Below are positions 51,706 to 61,432 of a stretch of 64,000 bases of DNA, one piece after another. The notes below the pieces were generated by a model. It saw nothing but the letters and a program-made list of their open reading frames with translations, did not search any database and was not told the DNA's origin. The translations under genes and the position numbers were made by a program. The stretch covers positions 579,761-643,760 of the forward strand of contig NZ_WUAX01000016.1 in NCBI RefSeq assembly GCF_009806985.1. The letters are read 5' to 3'. The DNA is from Halorubrum sp. JWXQ-INN 858. Lineage in GTDB: Archaea; Halobacteriota; Halobacteria; Halobacteriales; Haloferacaceae. The first letter of the stretch is position 1; every line of letters begins with the position of its first letter.

Positions 51706-52170
51706 CTACTCGACGAGGGCGACCTCGTCGCCGACGGCGACGCCGTCCGCGGCACCGGCGGGGAGCTCGACTATCAGGTCGGCGGTCCCGCGGCCGAGCC
51801 CGACGAACGGCGCGAGCCGCTTCGTCGCCGTCACCTCGCCGTCGGCGACCCAGACGGCGTCGATGGCGAACGGGACGAACAGCATGTGGAGGGTTCGCGA
51901 CGCCGTCCGCTCGAACGGGAAGGCGAGCGCGTACCCGTCGGGGACCGAACGACGGAACATCAGCCCGCGAGCCTGTTGGAGGGTCGTCTCCGCGAGCGCG
52001 ACGTCGGTCGCGAGCGTCCGTTCCTCGCGGTCGTCGAGGACATCGGGAACGTCGCGGTCGTCGGGGACGTCACGGTCGTCAGGGGCGTCGCGGTCCCCCG
52101 GAGCGTCGGGTCGGGTCGACGAGCCGGGATGACGGCCGTTCGGCGGATCGGGACGGTGGACGAGTCGCAC
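51706..52170 (-). CDS. DUF192 family protein
   Basis: 154-aa protein. The DUF192 core has LQQARGLMFRRSVPDGYALA followed by HMLFVPFAIDAVWVADGEV and a final PAGAADGVAVGDEVAL, a small beta fold widespread in prokaryotes and of unclear role. The N-terminal ~45 residues are a low-complexity Asp/Arg/Pro stretch with DRDVPDDRDVPD repeats. GTG 52170 is chosen because a TATA-like box (52193-52201) lies 27 bases upstream. No signal peptide is seen at this start. Confidence 0.88.
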   Translation of the reverse strand: MRLVHRPDPPNGRHPGSSTRPDAPGDRDAPDDRDVPDDRDVPDVLDDREERTLATDVALAETTLQQARGLMFRRSVPDGYALAFPFERTASRTLHMLFVPFAIDAVWVADGEVTATKRLAPFVGLGRGTADLIVELPAGAADGVAVGDEVALVE

Positions 52171-52192
52171 ACGCGCCCGTGGCCGGCGGGAC

Positions 52193-52201
52193 ACAAATAC
52201 C
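52193..52201 (-). promoter_or_regulatory. TATA-like box of the DUF192-mcm transcript
   Basis: GGTATTTGT on the minus strand, 27 bases before GTG 52170. No other box is evident closer to mcm, so DUF192 and mcm may share it. Confidence 0.5.
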
Positions 52202-52330
52202 CCTGGCAAGCGAGCCGGCCGATCCCGCGACGCGTGGCGACGAAACCGTGACGTATGGGACTTGCGAGCGCGCCGGCAGGCCCGCGGGCGGGCGATCCCG
52301 CGCGGTGGGAGCGGTCCGCCGTCGCGAAAG

Positions 52331-52337
52331 GTTTAGG
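52331..52337 (+). promoter_or_regulatory. TATA-like box of topA
   Basis: gtttagg centred 29 bases before ATG 52363. It sets the start over the upstream in-frame ATG at 52255. Confidence 0.45.
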
Positions 52338-52362
52338 CGCGGGAGCGGCGTATCCACCGCCA

Positions 52363-54957
52363 ATGAGTCGGGGCCCCGAACTGATCATCACGGAGAAGGA
52401 CAACGCCGCGAGGCGGATCGCCGACATCCTCAGCGGCGAGTCCGCGACGTCGGAGCGGCTGAACGACGTCAACGTGTACAAGTGGGGCGGGAAGCGCTGT
52501 ATCGGCCTCTCCGGCCACGTCGTCGGCGTCGACTTCCCCGCCGAGTACAACGACTGGCGCGACGTGGAGCCGGTCGAGCTCATCGACGCCCCGACGACGA
52601 AGCAGCCGACACAGGAGGGGATCGTGCGGGCGCTGCGACGGCTCGCCCGGAACGCCTCCAGCGTCGTCATCGCGACCGACTACGACCGCGAGGGCGAGCT
52701 GATCGGCAAGGAGGCGTACGAGCTCGTCCGCGAGGTGAACGCGGACGTCCCGATCGGCCGCGTCCGCTTCTCGTCGATCACCGAAAACGAGGTGCAGGGA
52801 GCGTTCGCGGAGCCCGACGAGCTGGACTTCGACCTGGCGGCCGCGGGCGAAGCCCGCCAGGTGATCGACCTGACGTGGGGGGCCGCGCTCACGCGATTCC
52901 TCTCGCTGTCGGCGGGACAGCTCGGCGACGACTTCATCTCCGTGGGACGGGTGCAGGGGCCGACGCTCAAGCTGATCGTCGACCGCGAGCGCGAGATCCA
53001 GGCGTTCGACCCCGAGGACTACTGGGAGCTGTACGCCGACCTCTCGAAGGGGGCCGGCGACGCCTTCGAGGCCAGCTACTTCTACCTGAACGACGCGGGC
53101 AACGAGGCGGGGCGCGTCTGGGACGGCGGGGTGGCCGAGGTCCTCACCGGGGCGCTCGCCGCCGCCGACGGGGCGACCGTCGACGACGTGAACCGCCGGA
53201 CGCAGGTCGACGACCCGCCGGCCCCGTTCAACACGACCCAGTACATCCGCGCGGCCGGGTCGCTCGGCTACGCCGCCCAGCGGGCGATGTCCATCGCCGA
53301 GGACCTGTACACCGCCGGCTACGTCACCTACCCGCGGACGGACAACACCGTCTATCCCGAGGACCTCGACCCGCGCGAGCTGTTGGAGGCGCTCGCCGCG
53401 TCGGGGACGTTCGGCGAGGACGCCGCGTCCCTGCTGGAGCGCGAGGAGATCGAGCCCACCGAGGGCGACGAGGAGACGACCGACCACCCGCCGATCCACC
53501 CGACCGGGGAGCTGCCGTCGGCGTCGGACCTCTCCGACGACGAGTGGACGGTGTACGAACTGATCGTCCGCCGCTTCCTCGCCACCTGCGCCGCGCCGGC
53601 GACGTGGGAGCGGCTCAAGGTGGTCGCGCTGGCGAACGGCGAGGCGACGGCGATCGCCCGCGAGGCGGATCCGGTGGCCGCGCTCCGGGACCCCGACGAC
53701 GCCGAGGGGACCCCCGAACTCGCCGCCGACGGCGGGCTCCGGCTGAAGGCGAACGGGAAGCGCCTGCTCGAGGCCGGGTACCACGACGTCTACCCGTACC
53801 TGTCGAGCGACGAGCGGATCGTGCCGGACGTCGAGGTCGGCGAGCGGTTGACCCTCGACGACCGCCGGACGGAGGCCAAGGAGACGCAGCCGCCGCGGCG
53901 GTACGGCCAGTCGCGGCTCATCGAGGAGATGGAGTCGCGCGGCGTGGGGACGAAAGCGACCCGCCACCGGACCTTAGAGAAGCTGTACGACCGGGGCTAC
54001 ATCGAGAGCGACCCGCCGCGTCCGACCCGGCTGGCGGAGGCCGTCGTCGAGGCGGCCGAGGAGTTCGCGGACCACGTCGTCAGCGAGGAGATGACCGCCC
54101 AGCTCGAGCGCGACATGGCCGCGATCGCGGCCGGCGAGAAGGGGTACGACGAGGTGACCGCGGCGTCCCGGGAGCTCCTCAGGAGGGTGTTCGACGACCT
54201 CACCGACTCCCGCGAGGACGTCGGCGACCACCTGCGGAAGTCGATGAAGGCGGACAAGACGCTGGGGCCCTGTCCGGAGTGCGGCGAGGACTTGCTCGTC
54301 CGGAAGTCGCGATACGGCTCGTACTTCGTCGGCTGTGACGGCTACCCCGACTGCGAGTACACGCTCCCGCTCCCGTCGACCGGAAAGCCGCTCATCCTCG
54401 AGGAGGCGTGTGAGGAGCACGGGCTCCACCACGTGAAGATGCTCGCGGGGCGGAAGACGTTCGTCCACGGCTGCCCGGGGTGTAAGGCGGACGAGGCGGA
54501 CGCGGCCGACGACGAGGTGATCGGGGCGTGTCCCGACTGCGGCGAGTCGGCGGGCGGCGAGCTGGCGATCAAGCAGCTCCGCTCGGGCTCGCGGCTCGTC
54601 GGCTGCACCCGGTACCCCGACTGTGAGTACTCGCTCCCGCTGCCCCGCCGCGGCGAGATCGAGGTGACCGACGAGGTCTGTGCGGAGCACGACCTCCCGC
54701 ACCTCCGCGTGCACTCCGGCGACGAGCCCTGGGAGCTCGGCTGTCCGATCTGTAACTACCGCGAGTACCAGGCACGCCAGGAGGGATCGGAGCTCGAGAC
54801 CGTCGAGGGGATCGGCGAGAAGACCGCCGAGAAACTACAGGGCGCCGGAATAGACGGCGTGGAGGACCTGAAATCGGCGGACCCCGACGACCTCGCCGCC
54901 GACGTCGACGGCGTGGGAGCGGACACGGTTCGCGACTGGCAGGCGAACGCCGACTGA
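52363..54957 (+). CDS. topA: DNA topoisomerase I (type IA)
   Basis: 864-aa enzyme that relaxes negative supercoils. The Toprim domain shows LIITEKDNAARRIADILSG and TDYDREGELIG. The active-site Tyr is in YVTYPRTDNTVYP (about residue 325). The C-terminal part has topoisomerase zinc ribbons starting CPECGEDLLV and CPDCGESAGG, each with a GC-x-YPDCEY motif. A helix-hairpin-helix end follows (VEGIGEKTAEKLQGAGIDG). ATG 52363 is supported by the TATA position. Confidence 0.96.
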   Translation: MSRGPELIITEKDNAARRIADILSGESATSERLNDVNVYKWGGKRCIGLSGHVVGVDFPAEYNDWRDVEPVELIDAPTTKQPTQEGIVRALRRLARNASSVVIATDYDREGELIGKEAYELVREVNADVPIGRVRFSSITENEVQGAFAEPDELDFDLAAAGEARQVIDLTWGAALTRFLSLSAGQLGDDFISVGRVQGPTLKLIVDREREIQAFDPEDYWELYADLSKGAGDAFEASYFYLNDAGNEAGRVWDGGVAEVLTGALAAADGATVDDVNRRTQVDDPPAPFNTTQYIRAAGSLGYAAQRAMSIAEDLYTAGYVTYPRTDNTVYPEDLDPRELLEALAASGTFGEDAASLLEREEIEPTEGDEETTDHPPIHPTGELPSASDLSDDEWTVYELIVRRFLATCAAPATWERLKVVALANGEATAIAREADPVAALRDPDDAEGTPELAADGGLRLKANGKRLLEAGYHDVYPYLSSDERIVPDVEVGERLTLDDRRTEAKETQPPRRYGQSRLIEEMESRGVGTKATRHRTLEKLYDRGYIESDPPRPTRLAEAVVEAAEEFADHVVSEEMTAQLERDMAAIAAGEKGYDEVTAASRELLRRVFDDLTDSREDVGDHLRKSMKADKTLGPCPECGEDLLVRKSRYGSYFVGCDGYPDCEYTLPLPSTGKPLILEEACEEHGLHHVKMLAGRKTFVHGCPGCKADEADAADDEVIGACPDCGESAGGELAIKQLRSGSRLVGCTRYPDCEYSLPLPRRGEIEVTDEVCAEHDLPHLRVHSGDEPWELGCPICNYREYQARQEGSELETVEGIGEKTAEKLQGAGIDGVEDLKSADPDDLAADVDGVGADTVRDWQANAD

Positions 54958-55039
54958 CCGAGCCCGCCGAACGATTGTGAAGAGGTAACTATACACGTTC
55001 GAACTCCTTACCGATCGAACACGTAGCCGCACGGATCCC

Positions 55040-56707
55040 ATGCCCCACGAGAACGACGACCGACCGTCATCCCCGTTGACCGAGGCTGAGAGCGGTCCGA
55101 TCGGGGAGCCGCGCGAGAGGGAAACCGAGGCCTCGGACCCGGAGCGGCCGTCGTCTGACGCGCCTCCCGAGGCGGCACTCGCCGACCCCCCGACCGCGCT
55201 TCAGGCGTTCGTCGACCGGATCCCCGGGCCGGCGCTCGCGTGCGATCCCGACACCCTCGCGATACGGGCAGTCAACGACCCCGCCGCGGCGCTGTTCGGA
55301 ATAGACTCACGGACGCTCACGTTCATGGGGGTCCCGGACCTCGGTGAGACGGGCGAGACGACCGACGGGGAGCCCGTCGAGACGGTGCTCGACGCGGTCG
55401 GTGATGACGGCAATAACGGCAGTGGCGGCGATGACGACGATGACGGCGACAGACGGGGCGGCGGTGACGACGGTGACGACGGCGATGGCGGCGGTGACGC
55501 CCGCGGCGACGCCCGGAAGCGCTTCGAGTGGACCGTCGAGAGGGGCGACGGCGACCGCCGTCGGGTCGCGGTCGTCGCGCGGCGGACGACGATCGACGGA
55601 CGCGACCGGATCGTACTCGGCGTGACGGACGTCACCCCGCGTGCACGTGCCGAGCGCGAAGTTCGAACGGATCGCCGGCTGATCGAGGCGGTCTCGCGGA
55701 CGGTTCCGGCGGCGCTGTTCCGGGTCGACGCGAACGGGACGCTGTCGTGGTGGAACGACCGGTTGGTCGAGGACGTCGGCGACGCCGAACCGGCGCTATC
55801 GGGGCGAGAGCTGACGGGGCTATTCGACGACGAGGACGCCGAGGACGTCGCCGGCGCGGTCGCCCGGGTCTACCGCGCCGGCGACGTCGTGACCGTGGAG
55901 CCGACGCTCGTCACCCGCGCGGGCGAGGACGTCCCGTATCGACTCACGCTCGGCCCGGTCACGGGTCGTGACGGGGCGGTCGTCGGCGCGGTCGGGATCG
56001 GCGAGGACCGGACGGGAGCGGCGACCCGCGAGGAGCGGGTCGCGGTGTTGACCCGCGTGCTCCGACACAACTTCCGGAACGACCTCAACGCGATCGTGGG
56101 GTTCTCCGAGCAGGCGATGCGGCGCGCCGGCGACCCGGTCACGGAGTCACAGCTCGAGCGCGTCGTCGACACCGCGGGCCGGCTGCTTCGCGCCGGAGAG
56201 ACCGCCCGCCGCATCGATGGGCTGATCGAGGACCGTCCCGAACCGGTCCCGATCCGCCTGTCAGCGGCGATCGAGGCGGCGGTCGAAGCGCTGCCCGACG
56301 ACGTGGCCGAGGAGGCGACGATCGAGGTCGCCGCACCGGAGGGGATCGCGGTCAGCGCCGTCGAACGCTTCCCCGAGGCGCTCACGGAGCTCGTCGACAA
56401 CGCGGTCCGCCACGCCGAGGGCGGAGACGCACGCGTCCGGATCCGCGCCGCAGAGCTCCCCAGCGAGTCGTGGGCGTCCCTCGTCGTCGCCGACGACGGG
56501 CCCGGGATCCCCGCGGCCGAGCGGGCGGTCCTCACGGGCGAGGAGACGCCGCTCGACCACTCGAGCGGGCTCGGTCTCTGGTACGTCAACTGGGTCGTGT
56601 CCGCCGGCGGCGGCTCCGTCGACATCGCCGAGAGCAAGGGCGGCGGGAGCCGGATCGAACTCACGCTACGACTCGCCGACAGCCGAGGCGATGCCGATAG
56701 CCGGTGA
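55040..56707 (+). CDS. Soluble PAS-domain sensor histidine kinase
   Basis: 555-aa kinase with no membrane segment, so it senses a cytoplasmic signal. A PAS-like domain starts near residue 55 (FVDRIPGPALACDPDTLAIR) and is broken by an Asp/Gly-rich insert (about 120-155). A second PAS follows (ALFRVDANGTLSWWNDRLVE). The phospho-acceptor His is in VLRHNFRNDLNAIVGF; N box ELVDNAVRHA, G1 ADDGPGIP and G2 SSGLGLWYV. No receiver domain or response regulator gene is nearby; haloarchaeal kinases of this type are often orphans. Confidence 0.9.
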   Translation: MPHENDDRPSSPLTEAESGPIGEPRERETEASDPERPSSDAPPEAALADPPTALQAFVDRIPGPALACDPDTLAIRAVNDPAAALFGIDSRTLTFMGVPDLGETGETTDGEPVETVLDAVGDDGNNGSGGDDDDDGDRRGGGDDGDDGDGGGDARGDARKRFEWTVERGDGDRRRVAVVARRTTIDGRDRIVLGVTDVTPRARAEREVRTDRRLIEAVSRTVPAALFRVDANGTLSWWNDRLVEDVGDAEPALSGRELTGLFDDEDAEDVAGAVARVYRAGDVVTVEPTLVTRAGEDVPYRLTLGPVTGRDGAVVGAVGIGEDRTGAATREERVAVLTRVLRHNFRNDLNAIVGFSEQAMRRAGDPVTESQLERVVDTAGRLLRAGETARRIDGLIEDRPEPVPIRLSAAIEAAVEALPDDVAEEATIEVAAPEGIAVSAVERFPEALTELVDNAVRHAEGGDARVRIRAAELPSESWASLVVADDGPGIPAAERAVLTGEETPLDHSSGLGLWYVNWVVSAGGGSVDIAESKGGGSRIELTLRLADSRGDADSR

Positions 56708-56800
56708 ATCGGTGCGGGTCGAACGACCGGTGATCGGGCGCGGGTCGAACGACCGGGAGCCGGCCTGAAACCCCCCGATCGGGCGTCCCCGCTTCCGCAC

Positions 56801-56810
56801 CTTTTTATTC
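56801..56810 (+). promoter_or_regulatory. TATA box of the GGGP synthase gene
   Basis: ctttttattc centred 27 bases before ATG 56833. Confidence 0.55.
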
Positions 56811-56832
56811 ACCCCCGGAGGAGAGGCTGTCA

Positions 56833-57531
56833 ATGAGCAACCCGTGGGACGACTGGGACCACGTGCTGAAGGTCGATCCCGACAAGGAGCTGTGCGACGG
56901 GGAGACGTTCGAGGACGTCTGTCGGACCGGTACGGACGCGATAGAGATCGGCGGCACCCTCGACGTCACCGCCGGGAAGATGTCCCGCGTCGTCGACGCC
57001 GCGGCGGCGTACGACGTCCCGCTGTACCAGGAGCCGTCGAACCCGGGCGTCGTCATCGACTCGCCCGCGCTGGACGGCTACCTCATCCCGACCGTCTTCA
57101 ACGCCGGCGGCCCGTTCTGGATCACCGGCGCGCACAAGGAGTGGGTCCGGATCGACGACCTCGACTGGGAGCGAACCCACACGGAGGCGTACATCGTGTT
57201 GAACCCCGACGCCTCCGTCGCCGAGCTGACGAACGCGAACTGCGACCTCGACGCCGACGACGTCGAGGCGTACGCGAAGGTCGCCGAGCGGATGTTCGGC
57301 CAGGAGATCGTGTACGTCGAGTACTCGGGCACCTTCGGCGACACCGAGACCGTCGCCGCCGCCCACGACGCGCTCGACGACGCCACCCTCTTTTACGGCG
57401 GCGGCATCCACGACTACGACTCCGCGCGGACGATGGCCGAACACAGCGACGTGATCGTCGTCGGCGACCTCCTCCACGAGAAAGGCGTCGACGCCGTCCG
57501 CGAGACGGTCGAGGGCGCGAAGGACGCCTGA
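56833..57531 (+). CDS. Geranylgeranylglyceryl phosphate synthase (phosphoglycerol geranylgeranyltransferase)
   Basis: 232-aa TIM-barrel enzyme that makes the first ether bond of archaeal membrane lipids from sn-glycerol-1-phosphate and geranylgeranyl diphosphate. It is recognisable by [17 protein letters not shown] at the start, [51 protein letters not shown] and [10 protein letters not shown], the phosphate-binding loops of the family. Leaderless ATG. Confidence 0.95.
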   Translation: MSNPWDDWDHVLKVDPDKELCDGETFEDVCRTGTDAIEIGGTLDVTAGKMSRVVDAAAAYDVPLYQEPSNPGVVIDSPALDGYLIPTVFNAGGPFWITGAHKEWVRIDDLDWERTHTEAYIVLNPDASVAELTNANCDLDADDVEAYAKVAERMFGQEIVYVEYSGTFGDTETVAAAHDALDDATLFYGGGIHDYDSARTMAEHSDVIVVGDLLHEKGVDAVRETVEGAKDA

Positions 57532-57592
57532 TCGGTTACACACGGGTCCCGCGAGGGTTCGGGACGGGCCCGTGCCCGTCGCGGTGTCGGCA

Positions 57593-57602
57593 GCGTTTTG
57601 TG
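57593..57602 (+). promoter_or_regulatory. TATA-like box of ahcY
   Basis: gcgttttgtg centred 27 bases before ATG 57625. It overlaps the alternative ATG at 57598 and argues against it. Confidence 0.45.
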
Positions 57603-57624
57603 GACGGTGATCGAACGCGACGAC

Positions 57625-58914
57625 ATGAGCGAAAGCACGTACCTGCCGGTCACCGAACACCTGTCAGACCCCGCCGCGGCCCGCGAGGAGGGCCGCCGAA
57701 AGATGGACTGGGCGCTCCAGCACATGCCGATCCTGGAGGCGCTCCGCGAGGAGTTCACCGCCGAGCGACCCCTCGACGGCGAGGTCATCGCGATGGCGAT
57801 GCACGTCGAGGCGAAGACGGCGAACCTCGTCGAGCTGCTCGCCGACGGCGGCGCGGAGGTCGCCATCACCGGCTGTAACCCGCTGTCGACGCACGACGAC
57901 GTCTCCGCGGCGCTCGATGCCCACGAGTCGATCACGTCCTACGCGGTCCGGGGCGTCGACGACGAGGGGTACTATGACGCGATGCACGCGGTCGTCGCCC
58001 ACGAGCCGACGATCACCGTCGACGACGGGATGGACATGGTGAAACTCGTTCACGAGGAGTACCCCGAGCTGATCGACTCCATCGTCGGCGGCGCGGAGGA
58101 GACGACGACGGGCGTCCACCGGCTGCGCGCGATGGACGCCGACGGCGAGCTCAAGTACCCCGTCTTCGCCGTCAACGACACGCCGATGAAACAGCTGTTC
58201 GACAACGTCCACGGCACCGGCGAGTCGTCGCTGGCGACCATCGCCATGACGACGAACCTCTCGTGGGCCGGCAAGAACGTCGTCGTCGGCGGATACGGCA
58301 AGTGCGGGCAGGGCGTCGCGAAGAAGGCGTCCGGACAGAACGCGAACGTCATCGTCTGTGAGGTCGACCCGCGCAAGGCCCTGGAGGCGCACATGGAGGG
58401 GTACGAGGTGCTCCCGATGGCCGAGGCCGCCGAGAAGGGCGACGTGTTCATCACCACGACGGGCAACCGCGACGTGATCACCCGCGAGCACTTCGAGGTC
58501 ATGAACGACGGCGTCCTCCTCGCGAACGCCGGCCACTTCGACGTGGAGGTGAACCTGGAGGACCTCGGCGACCTCGCGGTCGACCGCTTCGAGGCGCGCG
58601 ACGGCGTCGAGGGGTTCGAGCTGCCCGACGGCCGCGTCCTGAACGTCCTCGCGGAGGGGCGGCTCGTCAACCTCGCCGCCCCGCTCGCGCTCGGCCACCC
58701 CGTCGAAGTGATGGACCAGAGCTTCGGCGTGCAGGCGGTGTGCGTCCGCGAGCTGGCGACGAACGGCGACGCCTACGAGGCGGGCGTCCACGACGTCCCC
58801 GACGACCTCGACCGCGAGGTCGCGGAGATCAAACTCGCCGCCGAGGGCGTCGCCCACGACACGCTCTCCGCCGAGCAGCGCGAGTACATGGGGAGCTGGC
58901 AGCACGGGACCTGA
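57625..58914 (+). CDS. ahcY: S-adenosylhomocysteinase
   Basis: 429-aa NAD-dependent hydrolase that recycles S-adenosylhomocysteine to homocysteine and adenosine. Key segments are MAMHVEAKTANLVELL near the N-terminus, ITGCNPLSTHDDV, GGAEETTTGVHRL, VVGGYGKCGQGVAKK (NAD site) and LANAGHFDVEV. It ends in SWQHGT, the archaeal/short form without the long bacterial insertion. Confidence 0.96.
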   Translation: MSESTYLPVTEHLSDPAAAREEGRRKMDWALQHMPILEALREEFTAERPLDGEVIAMAMHVEAKTANLVELLADGGAEVAITGCNPLSTHDDVSAALDAHESITSYAVRGVDDEGYYDAMHAVVAHEPTITVDDGMDMVKLVHEEYPELIDSIVGGAEETTTGVHRLRAMDADGELKYPVFAVNDTPMKQLFDNVHGTGESSLATIAMTTNLSWAGKNVVVGGYGKCGQGVAKKASGQNANVIVCEVDPRKALEAHMEGYEVLPMAEAAEKGDVFITTTGNRDVITREHFEVMNDGVLLANAGHFDVEVNLEDLGDLAVDRFEARDGVEGFELPDGRVLNVLAEGRLVNLAAPLALGHPVEVMDQSFGVQAVCVRELATNGDAYEAGVHDVPDDLDREVAEIKLAAEGVAHDTLSAEQREYMGSWQHGT

Positions 58915-59428
58915 GACGGTCGCTGCGCGGAACCGGCGTCGCCTCCTGAACGACGGTCTGAACAGCGATCCTAGTTAAATACGATGCGGCGTCCCCGTGT
59001 CGTCAGCGACCGCTCCGCACCGCCCGCACAGTCTCACAACCTCAGCGACGGTCCAGCGACCGCACACTGCCGATCGCGGATGACATATAAACGAGACGGA
59101 CCGGCGTTCCGCGTGCAGATAAAGAGCAGAACGGCCGTGGCGCGCGCGTCGCTCGCGGCTCCGTCCCTCGCGCTCTCGGGCTCCCGTCGGTCGCCCTCGA
59201 GATCGCGCGCGAGGTCGTCGGACGGAGTCCGACTGCTCGGAAATCTCCGATTTCCGGTGGAGGCCGGCGGCCGAGGCTGGGGAGGGACGAGGTGCGGTGC
59301 GGTTCGGCGCAGCGCGGCGCGGTGCGGTCGAGGATTGATAAACGACGACGCTGCCGCCGATCACGACAACGAGCCCTCATAAACCGGCCGCGCCGCTGGC
59401 GGTGCCGAGCGGGGCCCGCGACGGCGCG
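58915..59428. other. Long intergenic region with a structured dispersed element (copy A)
   Basis: 514 bases between ahcY and the convergent asparagine-synthetase-like gene. No convincing protein is encoded. It contains the hairpin-rich element at 59087-59345 and a further ctcataaa at 59377. Confidence 0.7.
59087..59345 (+). repeat. Dispersed hairpin element, copy A
   Basis: About 259 bases bounded on both sides by the octamer ATAAACGA (59087 and 59338). Inside are a 7-bp stem with GGA loop (59217-59233) and an 8-bp stem (59238-59256, cggaaatc pairing with gatttccg). The core ccgaggctggggagg lies at 59271-59285 and tgcggtgcggtt at 59293-59304. The same layout recurs at 61847-62076. Candidate non-coding RNA gene or MITE-like repeat. 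Confidence 0.6.
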
Positions 59429-61276
59429 TCACGCCCCGTCGGTCTCCGTCGGGAGCCGGAGGCGAACCGCACCCGCCCCGTCGGCGTCGCGGTCGAGCGG
59501 CACGAAGCGCTCCGTCGGCACGCTCGCGGGGTCGTCGAGGTCGATCCGGCCCGCGGCCGCCAGCGTTCGCAGCGCGTAGAGGTTCCGTACGGGCGGGAGT
59601 CGCTCGTGGACGCCGGGGGCGACGATCGCGTCCCACGCGAGCGGGTGGGACCCACGCGCTCCCCACGACGACCGCGGCGCGAGGAACGGCGGGTCCCACC
59701 GACCGTCCCGTTCGGTGAACTGTCGGACTGGGGTGTGACACAGCAGCGCGAGGTGGCGGTCGATCGGGGCGAGCGTCCGGTCGGTGACCCCCGCGCGATC
59801 GGGGCCGATCGGTGGACGCGCGTCGCCGGAGCCGGCGTGGGGGTCGACGTCGCCGGAGCCCAGGGCCGTGCGATACCGATCGACCGCGAGCCGCGCGTGG
59901 AGCCGCTTGTCCGCACGGAGCCGCCGTGGCAGGGACGCGTACGCGCGGACGTACGCAGGGTCCCACAGCGGCAGCCACGTCTCGACGCCGGCGTCCTCGT
60001 AGGCCCGACGGTCGCCGTTGGTGAACGTCGTCATCCGCGCGCGCCACTCCCACCGCTCGTAAGCGGCCGCCGCCGACGCCGCGTCGTCGATCGTGTCGGG
60101 ATCCCGATCACCGAGCAGCCCCCGTCTGATCCGCCCGTCGACCGCCGCGCGGAACCGGTCGTCGTCCCACTCCCAGAGCGCGTAGTGCGTCCGGCGGACG
60201 TAGTCGACGAGCGCGTCGACGGTCGGCGGGATCGGCCCGTCCCGCGCGTCTGCCGTGCCCGATCCGCCCGACTCCGCCCCCGACTTCGCGAACCGTGGAA
60301 GCCGCTCGCCGGGCGTCGCGACGGTGTGACCGGGACACCAGAGCGCGTTCCGAGGGACCCGCCCCTCGGCGACGAGGGTCCGAACCGCGGGCCACTCCGC
60401 GAGAAACGGGAGCGCGTCGCCGCCGAACGCCGCCCGCCGGTACGCCCCGCCCGCGGGGCCGCCGTACCACTCGTGCCACGTCCCCGCGTCGTACGGGACG
60501 AACCGCCACTCGATCCCGAGCCGCGCGGCCACCTCCCGGCTGACCTCGACGTCCGGGTGACCCGACCGACCGAAAGTGAACCCGATCACGTCGTGACCGC
60601 GGGCGACGAACTCGCTCGCGACCAGCCGCGAGTCGTAGCCGCCCGACAGGGGGACGACGATCGGACGGTCGCCGGCGACCCGCGCCGCCCGATCGAACGC
60701 CCGTTCGAGCCCCGCCCCGAGCCGGCGATACGGTGACGAGGACGGGACGGGCGACGCGTCGCTCCCTCCGGGCCAGTGATCGCGATAGGTGTGTGACTCG
60801 ACGGTTCCCCCGTCGTCGACCCGGACGACGTCGCCCGCGCGTGTCGACCGGACGCCCTCCCAGATCGTCTCCGGCCCGGAGACGTACCGGGTCAACAGGA
60901 ACTCGCTCTCCGTGACGGGGTCCGTGGGCGCGTCGAGCGCGTCGCGGACGACCCGCCCTCGGTCGGAGACGGTCGGCGAACCGTCGCGGACCCCGTAATA
61001 AAGGGGGACCGACCGCGCGCCGTCGGCGACGAGGACCGCCGCGGTCGACGAGCCGGCCCGCTCCTCGACGATCGCCGCGTAGAACCCCTCCAGCTCGCGG
61101 GCGACCGCGGCGACTGCAGCGACCGTGGCGGTCGCATCCGCCTCAGTCGGCTCGACCGCCGCGAAGCGTTCGACGATCCCGTCCGCGTCGAGGAGGTCGT
61201 CGCCGTCGAACGCTCGCCCGCGGGCGGCGACGCCGTCGCGGCGTACCCACCCCGGACCACGGAGGTCGACGTGCAT
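59429..61276 (-). CDS. Asparagine synthetase-like amidotransferase lacking the N-terminal Cys nucleophile
   Basis: 615-aa protein. The C-terminal half is an ATP-pyrophosphatase synthetase domain with the PP-loop VVPLSGGYDSRLVASE and the later ETWLPLWDPAYV. The N-terminal ~190 residues resemble a degenerate class II glutaminase domain (VADGARSVPLYYGVRDG). The protein starts MHVDLRGP, so the Cys2 needed for glutamine hydrolysis is absent. It may use ammonia or adenylate another substrate. TATA (61299-61309) lies 28 bases before ATG 61276. Confidence 0.86.
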   Translation of the reverse strand: MHVDLRGPGWVRRDGVAARGRAFDGDDLLDADGIVERFAAVEPTEADATATVAAVAAVARELEGFYAAIVEERAGSSTAAVLVADGARSVPLYYGVRDGSPTVSDRGRVVRDALDAPTDPVTESEFLLTRYVSGPETIWEGVRSTRAGDVVRVDDGGTVESHTYRDHWPGGSDASPVPSSSPYRRLGAGLERAFDRAARVAGDRPIVVPLSGGYDSRLVASEFVARGHDVIGFTFGRSGHPDVEVSREVAARLGIEWRFVPYDAGTWHEWYGGPAGGAYRRAAFGGDALPFLAEWPAVRTLVAEGRVPRNALWCPGHTVATPGERLPRFAKSGAESGGSGTADARDGPIPPTVDALVDYVRRTHYALWEWDDDRFRAAVDGRIRRGLLGDRDPDTIDDAASAAAAYERWEWRARMTTFTNGDRRAYEDAGVETWLPLWDPAYVRAYASLPRRLRADKRLHARLAVDRYRTALGSGDVDPHAGSGDARPPIGPDRAGVTDRTLAPIDRHLALLCHTPVRQFTERDGRWDPPFLAPRSSWGARGSHPLAWDAIVAPGVHERLPPVRNLYALRTLAAAGRIDLDDPASVPTERFVPLDRDADGAGAVRLRLPTETDGA

Positions 61277-61298
61277 AGAGTGGGTTGACGCCGCGGGG

Positions 61299-61309
61299 TA
61301 TTTATGTAT
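61299..61309 (-). promoter_or_regulatory. TATA box of the asparagine-synthetase-like gene
   Basis: ATACATAAATAC on the minus strand, a strong AT-rich box 28 bases before ATG 61276. Confidence 0.6.
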
Positions 61310-61378
61310 CGTGGGCTCCGCCGAGGTCCCGTTCTTCGGGTCCGTTCTCACACGAAACGGCCGTTCGCCCGAATACAA

Positions 61379-61387
61379 CTTATAAAC
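61379..61387 (+). promoter_or_regulatory. TATA box of the small membrane protein gene
   Basis: cttataaac, strong match. It predicts a start site near 61410 and a leader of about 20-25 bases before ATG 61433. Confidence 0.5.
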
Positions 61388-61432
61388 CAGAATGGCCACT
61401 TACTTACGTTTCACTCGTGAACTCGAATCGTA

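Noticed and set aside
50577..54338. A 1253-codon plus-strand frame
   Set aside because: Runs antisense through mcm and then out of frame through topA, and becomes a low-complexity Arg-rich sequence. Not a protein.
58984..59382. 132-codon frame through hairpin element A
   Set aside because: Low-complexity Arg/Ser product, no promoter at the right place, and it covers the structured element.
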